Source: Acinetobacter colistiniresistens (lineage in GTDB: Bacteria; Pseudomonadota; Gammaproteobacteria; Pseudomonadales; Moraxellaceae). Taken from it: DNA of 64,000 nt. Positions within the stretch are counted from its first letter, which is position 1; every line of letters starts with the position of its first letter. The position numbers were made by a program, and so were the translations under genes. The DNA lies in the NCBI RefSeq assembly GCF_024582815.1, contig NZ_CP102099.1:1426001-1490000 (forward strand), in the 5' to 3' direction. The notes below the pieces were generated by a model. It worked only from the letters and a program-made list of their open reading frames with translations, made no database searches and was not told the origin of the DNA. This document shows positions 55,161 through 64,000 of this stretch, piece by piece.

Positions 55161-56879
55161 TCAGAGTAAAATTAATTTTAATTTTTCGGTAAGTAAAATT
55201 TTTCTTTTATGATAGTAATTATCGAAATTCGCTAAAGCTAGGTCAATATTAGGAATTAAGTGATTTTCAAGAAAGGAAACTCTATCTTTGTCCTTTGTTT
55301 CTAGCTCGATCCAATCAATAAGTTGTTTCCCGTTTTTTGACATATTTTCATTTGCATCAAGCATTTGAAGATTACATACACTATTATATGATGCCCAGTC
55401 ATATTTGGACTTATCATTGTCAGATAAGTACTTGAAACTAGATTCAGGATGAATATGATCTTTGTGGAAATTATTGTTTTTATAATCCAAGTGTGGATAT
55501 AGTAGGCTTAAAATAGAGAATGCATATTTGTTTTCCTTTTGTGTGCTAAGGATATCTTCGATGAAATCATCATTAATAGCAGTATCTTTCCGAATCTGAG
55601 AGAATATATTTTGATCTGGAAATGAGCTTATCTCAGATAATAAATACTCTTTGTTTATATCGTTTGTAAATGCTTTTCTAATTTGGGCTAAAGTGTTGTC
55701 AGATGTTCCACCGAAAACTCTTTTTATTAAAACGATGTGTAGCCATTTTTTTATAATTTCACGATCATTTTTATAAGACTTTATATTGTTAAAGTCTTTG
55801 TAAATATCTCGATGATAAATATAATATATTATTGGGATTACAGCATTCTTTGATGTTAAAGTATAGTCAGTAAATCCAAATGATTTAATTGTGTCAAATG
55901 TAGATAGAATTGAGTCTCTTATTGTTTCCCATTCAGACTCAAATATTTTAGCATTTTCTCTCGTAAAATTAGTCACTTTGAATTTTATATCTTTATTGTG
56001 GAGATATAAAAATGTTTTTAAGATTAGGTCCTTAGAAATGGTAAAACCTTTATCTCTAATGTTGTCAACTAGTTTGTGGATTTCTTTTCTAGCATCTTTT
56101 GTTTCCCAATTTGCAACTGCAATTGACATTAAAAGGTCAGAGAAGTTTAATGGTTCACCACCACTATTAATTCTAATAAATATATTTAATGCTTTGTCTA
56201 GATTTTGCTCTTCCTCTAAGAAGTAGTTAATTGTTTTATACTCTAATATCGTTCTTCTTAGTTGTCGTAATGCAATTCTTGAAAATGGATTATTAATGTT
56301 TTCAACAAATAAATCAAATTTCTGCTCTGAGACATAGTTTAATATACAACCGACTTTAAACCATTCTTGATTACCATCTCTATAAATTTCGGCTTGCTTT
56401 GTTGCTGCTACTTCTAAGAAGGAAAACTCATAATATCTACCATCTTCCTCATTTTCTAATGGTTGAGTAATGTTTAAATATAAATGTCGGGTAGGAATAG
56501 ACGATTCGGTATCTTCCCACTTTTTACGATATTCTTTATAAGCGTAACTACCTTTTAACCCTATATATAAAGATGTTAGACGTTGTTGACCATCTAAGAT
56601 TGCGTAAAAGGTTTGAAGACCATTTGTTGAAATTTCTTTATTATGAGTGTTGTAACGATCTCTAAAATCGTTAATAAATTTATAATTTTTAGCAGTGTCT
56701 TCTTTTACTTCCCAAAAAAGGAATGAGCTAATTGGATAGTTTCTCATGGTGGAGTCAAAAAGCCATTCTATTTTTGAAGATTCCCAGACAAATTCTCTTT
56801 GAATTGCTGGTAATAGAAATTTGTTTGTTTCAATTTTTTCAATTGCATTTGCAATAGTTATTGGTGTTTGGAATGACAT
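55161..56879 (-). CDS. DUF262-HNH (GmrSD-like) protein
   Basis: 572 residues, AT-rich. The DUF262 N-terminal domain has LLPAIQREFVWE (22-33), the DGQQR nucleotide-hydrolysis motif at 96-100, and FIRINSGGEPLNFSDLL. The C-terminal part has an HNH-type motif DHIHPES (474-480), N503 in CNLQML and a further N and K, resembling DUF1524. DUF262 plus DUF1524 is the architecture of GmrSD type IV restriction enzymes that attack modified phage DNA. It stands alone, with no methylase or other defence gene beside it. Alternative: a regulatory DUF262 protein without nuclease activity. Confidence 0.82.
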   Translation of the reverse strand: MSFQTPITIANAIEKIETNKFLLPAIQREFVWESSKIEWLFDSTMRNYPISSFLFWEVKEDTAKNYKFINDFRDRYNTHNKEISTNGLQTFYAILDGQQRLTSLYIGLKGSYAYKEYRKKWEDTESSIPTRHLYLNITQPLENEEDGRYYEFSFLEVAATKQAEIYRDGNQEWFKVGCILNYVSEQKFDLFVENINNPFSRIALRQLRRTILEYKTINYFLEEEQNLDKALNIFIRINSGGEPLNFSDLLMSIAVANWETKDARKEIHKLVDNIRDKGFTISKDLILKTFLYLHNKDIKFKVTNFTRENAKIFESEWETIRDSILSTFDTIKSFGFTDYTLTSKNAVIPIIYYIYHRDIYKDFNNIKSYKNDREIIKKWLHIVLIKRVFGGTSDNTLAQIRKAFTNDINKEYLLSEISSFPDQNIFSQIRKDTAINDDFIEDILSTQKENKYAFSILSLLYPHLDYKNNNFHKDHIHPESSFKYLSDNDKSKYDWASYNSVCNLQMLDANENMSKNGKQLIDWIELETKDKDRVSFLENHLIPNIDLALANFDNYYHKRKILLTEKLKLILL

Positions 56880-56990
56880 ATTAAACCTTAAAAGCCCCGT
56901 ATCAAAAGTGGTCTTTTATTTCATAGAAATAATATGTTAGTCAACTATTAATCAAATTTTTCTTAATTCATTAGTTTTATGCTTTATTAA

Positions 56991-57455
56991 TTACATCTCA
57001 CAAGCCTTACCCTCATATTCATAACGGTTAACCTTGTAAGCTTGACCATCCCAACGATAAATGGCAAAGCAGAATCCAGGTCCACCATTCTCAATATCAG
57101 GCCAGCCATTTTTTCCTGTCGTTTTTAGTAATTCTAGTATACCAGAATTACTAAATAATTGCTTCCATTCTCCATTTTTTTGCTGGGAAACTACATAATA
57201 ACCAACCCCTGTATTGCCATAACACATGGTGCCGTAATCTGAAACGATTGCATCTTTTAGCCCATCACCGTTTAAATCGGCATAAGCTGTAATTTCACCG
57301 ACTGAACAATCACTTTTCCAGCCTTTTTTACTTTTTGTAAAACCTGCTGCTTTAAAAATAGCATTCGTATCGGCTTTAGGGACTTGAGGTATTTGTGCAA
57401 AATTAGAATTGCTGATCAAAAGCAAACAGGTACTCAGGAGTAATCTATTTTTCAT
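56991..57455 (-). CDS. Exported FG-GAP/VCBS-like small protein
   Basis: 154 residues. Signal peptide (KNRLLLSTCLLLISNSNFA), then a single Asp-rich calcium-binding-like loop AYADLNGDGLKDAIVSD, as found in FG-GAP/VCBS repeats, and paired Cys at SDCSV, TMCYG, GFCFA and KACEM. Function unknown. An ATG at 57470 is in frame, but 57455 starts directly with the signal peptide. Confidence 0.7.
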   Translation of the reverse strand: MKNRLLLSTCLLLISNSNFAQIPQVPKADTNAIFKAAGFTKSKKGWKSDCSVGEITAYADLNGDGLKDAIVSDYGTMCYGNTGVGYYVVSQQKNGEWKQLFSNSGILELLKTTGKNGWPDIENGGPGFCFAIYRWDGQAYKVNRYEYEGKACEM

Positions 57456-57524
57456 AAGTTGAATGATCATGTCAGTTTTAATTTAAAAATTTATTGTGTG
57501 GATATTTTACCCTATAAAAACCAA

Positions 57525-57548
57525 AAAACCCGCTCTAAAGCGGGTTTT
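57525..57548 (-). terminator. Terminator after gatB
   Basis: Ten-base stem AAAACCCGCT/AGCGGGTTTT with CTAA loop, 19 bases past the gatB stop on the minus strand. Confidence 0.87.
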
Positions 57549-57567
57549 CTTTTGAAATCAGATCAGT

Positions 57568-59037
57568 TTAACCAATCAATTTTTTCATTAATTCATTCAC
57601 TTGAGCAGGGTTAGCTTTGCCTTTTGCAGCTTTCATAACTTGACCAACAAGACCGTTAAAGGCTTTTTCTTTACCAGACTTGTACTCTTCAACCATTTTT
57701 TCATTGGCTGCAAGCACGTCTTTGATAATCGCTTCAATCGCGCCGGTATCGGTTTCTTGCTTTAAGCCTTTCTCAGCAATGATGTCATCCGCAGATTTTC
57801 CTTCTGCTTCCCACATAAAGCCAAACACTTGCTTTGCGATTTTACCGTTGATGGTATTGTCGATAATGCGTGCAATCATGCCGCCCAATTGCTCAGCAGA
57901 AACAGGAGAGTCCGCCAATTCCAGGCCAGCTTTGTTTAAAGCGCCTGAGAATTCACCCATTACCCAGTTTGCAGAGACTTTACCTTGTGCAGCACCGCCA
58001 GCAGCGACTACAACTGCTTCGTAGAAGTCCGCCATTTCGCGTGACAGCGTCAATACATGCGCATCGTACTCAGTCACACCGAAGTCAGCGATAAAGCGCG
58101 CACGGCGCGCTTTAGGCAGTTCTGGAAGGGCAGCGCGTGCCGCTTCGATCTGCTCGTCAGCAATGATCACAGGTAATAAATCTGGATCTGGGAAGTAGCG
58201 ATAGTCGTTCGCTTCTTCTTTTGAGCGCATTGAACGGGTTTCCATCTTGTTCGGATCGAACAAACGGGTTTCCTGATCAATCTCGCCGCCGTATTCCAAG
58301 ATTTCCATCTGGCGTTCAATTTCAACATTGATCGCTTGCTCAATGAAACGGAATGAGTTGAGGTTTTTCAACTCGCAACGCGTACCAAAAGGTTGACCCG
58401 GACGACGGAGTGATACGTTACAGTCAGCACGGAATGAACCTTCTGCCATGTTACCGTCAGAAATTCCTAACCAACGCACGAGCGTGTGAATCGACTTGAT
58501 ATAGGCAACCGCTTCTTCAACTGAACGCATATCTGGCTCAGATACGATTTCAAGCAATGGTGTGCCCGCACGGTTTAAGTCGATACCCGACATACCTTCG
58601 AATTGGTCATGGATCGATTTGCCTGCATCTTCTTCAAGATGGGCACGAGTCACGCCTATACGCTTCACAGTGCCATCTTCAAGCTGGATGTCGATATGAC
58701 CCAAGCCAACAATCGGATTGTCCATCTGGCTGATCTGGTAGCCTTTTGGCGAATCTGGGTAGAAATAGTTCTTACGCGCAAATACCGAGGCTTGGTCGAT
58801 ATAGGCATCAATCCCCAAACCGAAGCGAATCGCAAGATCAACCACTTCCGCATTCAATACAGGCAATACGCCCGGCATGGCTAAATCAACAAGGCTGGCT
58901 TGCGTATTTGGGTCTTGACCAAATTCAGTCGATGAACCAGAGAAGATTTTAGACTTGGTCGCCAACTGCGTGTGGATCTCGATCCCGATAACGACTTCCC
59001 AACCGTCAATTAACTTTAACTTTTGAGCTTCAGCCAT
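57568..59037 (-). CDS. gatB: Glu/Asp-tRNA amidotransferase subunit B
   Basis: 489 residues. Kinase-like subunit that phosphorylates Glu-tRNA(Gln) or Asp-tRNA(Asn) before amide transfer. The N-terminal [20 protein letters not shown] and the [14 protein letters not shown] block are intact, and a C-terminal YqeY-like helical tRNA-binding tail ends at [16 protein letters not shown]. Its ATG overlaps the gatA stop by one base (TAATG), so the two subunits are translationally coupled. Confidence 0.98.
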   Translation of the reverse strand: MAEAQKLKLIDGWEVVIGIEIHTQLATKSKIFSGSSTEFGQDPNTQASLVDLAMPGVLPVLNAEVVDLAIRFGLGIDAYIDQASVFARKNYFYPDSPKGYQISQMDNPIVGLGHIDIQLEDGTVKRIGVTRAHLEEDAGKSIHDQFEGMSGIDLNRAGTPLLEIVSEPDMRSVEEAVAYIKSIHTLVRWLGISDGNMAEGSFRADCNVSLRRPGQPFGTRCELKNLNSFRFIEQAINVEIERQMEILEYGGEIDQETRLFDPNKMETRSMRSKEEANDYRYFPDPDLLPVIIADEQIEAARAALPELPKARRARFIADFGVTEYDAHVLTLSREMADFYEAVVVAAGGAAQGKVSANWVMGEFSGALNKAGLELADSPVSAEQLGGMIARIIDNTINGKIAKQVFGFMWEAEGKSADDIIAEKGLKQETDTGAIEAIIKDVLAANEKMVEEYKSGKEKAFNGLVGQVMKAAKGKANPAQVNELMKKLIG

Positions 59038-60515
59038 TATGCATTCTCCTCAGCAATTGCCGCACGTTTGGTATGCCAGTCTGTGTTTTGTTGATATTGA
59101 TGCACAATCGAAAGCAATTGTGATTCTGACCAGTAGTTACCAATCAACTGTAAGCCCACAGGCAAGCTGTCTTTATCAAAGCCAACAGGTGCGTTGATGG
59201 CAGGTAGACCTGCCAAGTTCACAGCAAGGGTATAGATATCGCCTAAATACATTTCAGTCGGGCTGAGATTCGCACCGATTTTGTAAGCAGTGGTTGGTGC
59301 AGATGGTGCAGCAATCACGTCGACATTTTCAAATGCTTTAAGGAAGTCTTGCTGAATCAAGCGACGTACTTTTTGTGCTTTCACATAGTAAGCATCGTAG
59401 TAACCCGCAGAAAGGGCATAAGTCCCGATCAGGATACGACGTTGTACTTCGGCACCAAAACCTTCTGAACGTGAACGTTTGTACAAGTCCATCAAGTCCA
59501 CAGGATTTTCACAACGGTAGCCATAACGTACACCATCAAAACGTGATAGGTTCGAAGAGGCTTCCGCAGGTGCGATCAAGTAGTAGGTTGGTACATAGGC
59601 TTCAGTCATGTTGAGATCAATCTCAACCAAGGTCGCGCCCATGTCTTCAAGCTTTTTCAACGATTCTTCAACGCGTGCTTTCACATCAGTGTCTAAACCT
59701 GCCACATTGAAGTATTGCTTTGGAATACCAATGCGTAGGCCTTTCACCGCTGTGCCGTTTAAGTTGGCAACGTAATCGTCCACTTCTTTGTTGATTGAAG
59801 TCGAGTCTTTGGCATCATGACCTGCAATCACATTCATCAAATACGCACAGTCTTCTGCCGAACGCGCCATTGGGCCGCCCTGATCCAGTGATGATGCATA
59901 CGCAATCATACCGAAGCGAGATACACGACCATAGGTCGGTTTTAAGCCAGTTAAGCCGCAGAATGAAGCAGGTTGACGAATGGAGCCACCCGTATCGGTT
60001 CCTGTTGCGATCGGCGCAAGATCAGCCGCGACAGCCGCAGCAGAACCACCAGATGAACCACCCGGAACATGATCCAGTGCCCAAGGATTCGAGGTTGCAC
60101 CGACATAAGAGTTTTCAGAGGTTGAGCCCATTGCGAACTCATCCATGTTCACCTTACCTAAAGTCACGAGACCCGCAGCTTTCGCTTTTGCAACCACCGT
60201 TGCATCGTATGGTGAAATGAAGTTATCCAGCATTTTTGAACCGGCAGTGGTTTTAATGCCTTGGGTACAAAAAATATCTTTGTGCGCAAGCGGAATACCT
60301 GCCAGCGCATGGGCATTGCCTGCTTTCAGTGCAGCATCAGCCGCATTTGCTTCCGCAAGCGCCTGTTCTGTAGTCACTGTTACATAACTTTTTACTTTTG
60401 GGTCAATTTGGGCAATACGCTTCAAATAATGTTCAGTCAATTCGCGTGATGAAAATTGGGCTGTTTTTAAGCCTTCAGAGAGTTCACGGATTGATAAGCG
60501 ATGTAAATCTGTCAT
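59037..60515 (-). CDS. gatA: Glu/Asp-tRNA amidotransferase subunit A
   Basis: 492-residue amidase-signature enzyme releasing ammonia from glutamine for the GatB reaction. The Ser-cisSer-Lys triad is complete: K79 (PLAHKD), S154 (PGGSSGGS) and S178 ([11 protein letters not shown]). It follows gatC by 53 bases in the usual gatCAB order. Presence of this complex implies an indirect route to Gln-tRNA or Asn-tRNA. Confidence 0.98.
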   Translation of the reverse strand: MTDLHRLSIRELSEGLKTAQFSSRELTEHYLKRIAQIDPKVKSYVTVTTEQALAEANAADAALKAGNAHALAGIPLAHKDIFCTQGIKTTAGSKMLDNFISPYDATVVAKAKAAGLVTLGKVNMDEFAMGSTSENSYVGATSNPWALDHVPGGSSGGSAAAVAADLAPIATGTDTGGSIRQPASFCGLTGLKPTYGRVSRFGMIAYASSLDQGGPMARSAEDCAYLMNVIAGHDAKDSTSINKEVDDYVANLNGTAVKGLRIGIPKQYFNVAGLDTDVKARVEESLKKLEDMGATLVEIDLNMTEAYVPTYYLIAPAEASSNLSRFDGVRYGYRCENPVDLMDLYKRSRSEGFGAEVQRRILIGTYALSAGYYDAYYVKAQKVRRLIQQDFLKAFENVDVIAAPSAPTTAYKIGANLSPTEMYLGDIYTLAVNLAGLPAINAPVGFDKDSLPVGLQLIGNYWSESQLLSIVHQYQQNTDWHTKRAAIAEENA

Positions 60516-60568
60516 ATGAAAAATTTCTTTACATTCTAAATATAAAATATTGACTAATCGAATAAATC

Positions 60569-60886
60569 TTATTCAATTACGCGAGGTACGAGGTACAAAC
60601 CTGCTTCTGTAGCAGGCGCGACCGCTTGATATTCATCACGATGGTTGCTTTCAGTCACAACGTCAGCGCGTAGGGGTTGCGGGTTGTCAAATGGGCTCTT
60701 TAAAGGCTCAACATCATCGGTATTAATGCCTTTCAAGCTTTCCATCATGCCAAGGATTTTATTTAAACTTTGAGCATATTCAGCAGATTGCGTGTCATTG
60801 AGAGATAAACGTGCAAGGTGTGCAATTTGCGATACCGTTTGCGCATTTAAGTCTGTTGTCTGCTGAGCATCTGATGATGTAGACAT
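60569..60886 (-). CDS. gatC: Glu/Asp-tRNA amidotransferase subunit C
   Basis: 105-residue small subunit that holds GatA and GatB together. Typical features: [12 protein letters not shown] near the N-terminus, [20 protein letters not shown], and the C-terminal LYLVPRVIE. The frame extends to 60919, but ATG 60886 has AGGTAA just ahead and is the likely start. First gene of gatCAB, divergent from mreB. Confidence 0.95.
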   Translation of the reverse strand: MSTSSDAQQTTDLNAQTVSQIAHLARLSLNDTQSAEYAQSLNKILGMMESLKGINTDDVEPLKSPFDNPQPLRADVVTESNHRDEYQAVAPATEAGLYLVPRVIE

Positions 60887-60974
60887 AACTTTACCTAATT
60901 CAGTATTAAAAAATTTCAAAATATCGTGCGTTATAATAAGCGATTGACTTGTTCAAATCATCACATTTAGTTAA

Positions 60975-62060
<1,086 letters not shown>

Positions 62061-62077
62061 ATCATAAGGACTAGGCG

Positions 62078-62935
62078 GTGCAACCGAATCTTTTTTCAAG
62101 ACAACCGCCATCTTTTCGCTCATTTGTCATTGCGGTCATTACATGTTTGGTGGTGCTTTTCTTTGATTGGCGCATGCCCTATGTAATTCAGCCAGCAAGG
62201 GATGTCTTGTATGCCGCGTATAACCCGATTTATGCGCTGGCAAGCTATCCTGTACTGTCGCGAGAATGGCTTAATCAACAAACCAAATCTGAAGCTCAAT
62301 TGCGCCGTGAAAATACCGCGATGCAAGCAGAACTTCTTCAAGCTCAAGTCCGTCTACAAAAACTTTCAGAACTTTCTGCGGAAAATAACCGTTTAAGAGG
62401 GCTTTTGGATACCCCATTGATTATTGATGGGCGTATGCAGATTGCGGAAGTGATTGGAACGGATGCAGACCCATTGCGCCATATTATTATCGTTAACCGT
62501 GGTTCCGTCGATCATTTAAGAGTCGGGCAGACGGTGTTGGATGATAAAGGGATTATGGGACAGATTATTAATGTCTATCCTCATAGCGCGCGTATCATGC
62601 TGCTTTCTGATAAAGAACATTCGTTGTCAGTACGTTTAGAACGGACAGGCATGCGTGCAATCATTTCAGGTACAGGTGATTTGGGTCAACTCAAAATGGA
62701 ATATGTACCAACCAGTGCCAATATTCAGGTTGGAGACAAAGTGTTTAGTTCCGGTTTGGGTGAACATTTTCCAGCAGGTTATTTAGTGGGTACTGTATCT
62801 AAAGTCAGTCGACATACGTCGGGTGAGTTTGCTGAAATTGATGTCACGCCGGCAGCTCAACTTGCCAGTGGTCATCATGTGGTGGTGCTATTCTCTGAAT
62901 CCTTAGCGCAGGAGCAACCTTATGCCGATCGCTAA
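62078..62935 (+). CDS. mreC: Rod shape-determining protein MreC
   Basis: 285 residues. One N-terminal membrane segment (FVIAVITCLVVLFFDW), a coiled coil (about 70-112, LRRENTAMQAELLQAQVRLQ) and a periplasmic double beta-barrel domain (MQIAEVIGTDADP, IMGQIINVYPHSARIMLLSD). It links MreB to PBP2. GTG 62078 has AAGGA seven bases ahead. It overlaps mreD by 14 bases. Confidence 0.97.
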   Translation: MQPNLFSRQPPSFRSFVIAVITCLVVLFFDWRMPYVIQPARDVLYAAYNPIYALASYPVLSREWLNQQTKSEAQLRRENTAMQAELLQAQVRLQKLSELSAENNRLRGLLDTPLIIDGRMQIAEVIGTDADPLRHIIIVNRGSVDHLRVGQTVLDDKGIMGQIINVYPHSARIMLLSDKEHSLSVRLERTGMRAIISGTGDLGQLKMEYVPTSANIQVGDKVFSSGLGEHFPAGYLVGTVSKVSRHTSGEFAEIDVTPAAQLASGHHVVVLFSESLAQEQPYADR

Positions 62936-63413
62936 GTTAAATTATGAGAAGCGTAAAGATCCACTCTGGATGATTATCCTGTCTATTGTGGTGGGTTCAG
63001 TACTCATGGTCTATCCAATGGCCTATGAGGCCTCTGGATGGCGTCCATGTGTCATGCTGATGATCATGCTGTTCTGGATTCTCTATCAGCCCGTGTGGTG
63101 TGGGGTCTGGTTTGCATTTGGCATGGGACTTTTTGCTGATCTGTTGCTGGACGCACCATTTGGCTTAAATGCGCTGAGTTTTGTCATTATCACTTTTGGA
63201 ATACGTTATTTTATTCGGGAACGCCGTATTCTGACTTTTGGCAATTCATGGGCAATTGCGCTGATTGCAGTGGTTGCACATCTGACATTTTTGTGGATTA
63301 GCCAGACCATCGCAGGCGCGCACTTTTCGATTGCACGACACTGGCAACCCTTGGTGAGCAGTGTGCTGGTATGGCCTTTAGTTTATTATTGTTTACATAA
63401 ATGGCGCATATAA
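62922..63413 (+). CDS. mreD: Rod shape-determining protein MreD
   Basis: 163-residue membrane protein with about five segments (IILSIVVGSVLMVYPMA onward). MreD family features are the central GLFADLLLDAPFGLNALSF and the overall size. It works with MreC in the elongasome. Start overlaps mreC, end overlaps maf by 13 bases, so all are translated from one transcript. Confidence 0.95.
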   Translation: MPIAKLNYEKRKDPLWMIILSIVVGSVLMVYPMAYEASGWRPCVMLMIMLFWILYQPVWCGVWFAFGMGLFADLLLDAPFGLNALSFVIITFGIRYFIRERRILTFGNSWAIALIAVVAHLTFLWISQTIAGAHFSIARHWQPLVSSVLVWPLVYYCLHKWRI

Positions 63414-63967
63414 TTCTCGCATCAAGCTCGCCTCGTCGGCAGGAGCTGTTACAGCAACTAGGACTGGATTTCGATACCTATCGTCCAGATGTCGATGAGA
63501 CGGTGCGGGATGGCGAAACAGTTGCGCATTATGTCGAGCGCTTGGCGCGAGATAAGGCACGGATTGTTTTAAATAAATATCCAGATGCCATCGTGATTGC
63601 AGCAGATACCAGTTTAAGTTTCGCTGGGCAGATTATTGGCAAACCAGAGTCGAAGCAGCATGCTTTTGCTATCTGGTCTGCACTTTCTGGGCAATGGCAC
63701 GATGTCTACTCTGGTGTTTGTGTGGCAAGCACGACTCAGATGTTGAGTACCGTGGTGGCAACGCAAGTTGAGTTACAACAACTCAGTCATGCAGACATGG
63801 AAAAATATTGGGCAACAGGCGAGCCGATAGGCAAAGCGGGTGCGTATGCAATACAGGGAATTGCAGCGCAATATATTCCGCAAATCCGTGGCAGCTATAG
63901 TAATGTGGTTGGTTTGCCTTTGCATGAGACAGCACAGTTATTAGAAAGGGTTAAAGCACTACGCTAA
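63401..63967 (+). CDS. maf: Maf family nucleotide pyrophosphatase
   Basis: 188 residues. Maf signature ILASSSPRRQELLQQLGLDF at the start, DETVRDGETVAHYVERLARDK, then IAADTSLSFAGQIIGKP with the catalytic Asp, and GKAGAYAIQGIAAQYI. Such enzymes hydrolyse dTTP, UTP or modified nucleotides (YhdE type) and can affect septum formation. Its place after mreBCD, usually followed by rng, is the conserved gammaproteobacterial order. Confidence 0.95.
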   Translation: MAHIILASSSPRRQELLQQLGLDFDTYRPDVDETVRDGETVAHYVERLARDKARIVLNKYPDAIVIAADTSLSFAGQIIGKPESKQHAFAIWSALSGQWHDVYSGVCVASTTQMLSTVVATQVELQQLSHADMEKYWATGEPIGKAGAYAIQGIAAQYIPQIRGSYSNVVGLPLHETAQLLERVKALR

Positions 63968-64000
63968 CACTTTCGGGTATAAGAATTTTTATAAAGTTTT

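Overview
The window reads as a chromosomal segment of an Acinetobacter (Moraxellaceae, Gammaproteobacteria). The basis is the AT-rich coding style, a DcaP-type outer-membrane porin, the pilGHIJ-chpA chemosensory set, Bcr/CflA, YccS and many Acinetobacter-style small DUF proteins. The genus call is inference from gene content; no 16S or marker search was possible.

Layout. 1-8.8 kb: housekeeping and small genes (dsbC end, a small phosphatase-like gene, ygfZ, SRPBCC, DUF2004-like, DUF488, YjdM, an acyl-CoA ligase, YegP, proS, DUF4124). 9.1-18.3 kb: the type IV pilus chemosensory operon pilG-pilH-pilI-pilJ, then chpA (five HPt domains, two of them a recent internal duplication) and a chpC-like gene, with an intrinsic terminator between pilJ and chpA. 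18.3-27.1 kb: dapE, an entericidin-like lipoprotein, DUF1853, YbaN, a patch of degenerate repeats, a YkuD-domain protein without signal peptide, a six-gene tRNA-Val/tRNA-Asp cluster behind a consensus promoter, DUF2750, YdcF and a PepSY-flavodoxin reductase. 27.3-31.9 kb: a type VI secretion (T6SS) cargo cassette of PAAR protein, PD-(D/E)XK/VRR-NUC-like nuclease and three tandem DUF3396 immunity paralogues. 32-49.9 kb: YcxB-like protein, YccS/FUSC, a Bcr/CflA pump, nitroreductase, DcaP-like porin, GltS, an AgcS symporter, a patatin lipoprotein, SbmA, an M13 peptidase split by a complete IS3-family element, and a split chromate transporter divergent from a LysR regulator. 50-57.5 kb: accessory DNA with a second PAAR cassette (papain-like effector candidate plus a frameshifted membrane protein that may be its immunity gene), several exported proteins of unknown role, and a solitary DUF262-HNH (GmrSD-like) gene. 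57.5-64 kb: conserved core, gatCAB on the minus strand divergent from mreBCD-maf.

How it fits together. PilG/PilH/PilI/PilJ/ChpA/ChpC form one signalling pathway controlling pilus extension and retraction. The two PAAR modules carry no T6SS structural genes, so they look like orphan cargo islands served by an apparatus encoded elsewhere. The strongest candidates for undescribed biology are the triplicated immunity array with homogenised flanks and diverged cores (28.6-31.9 kb) and the second PAAR module, whose putative membrane immunity gene appears to carry a one-base deletion (51.0-52.4 kb).
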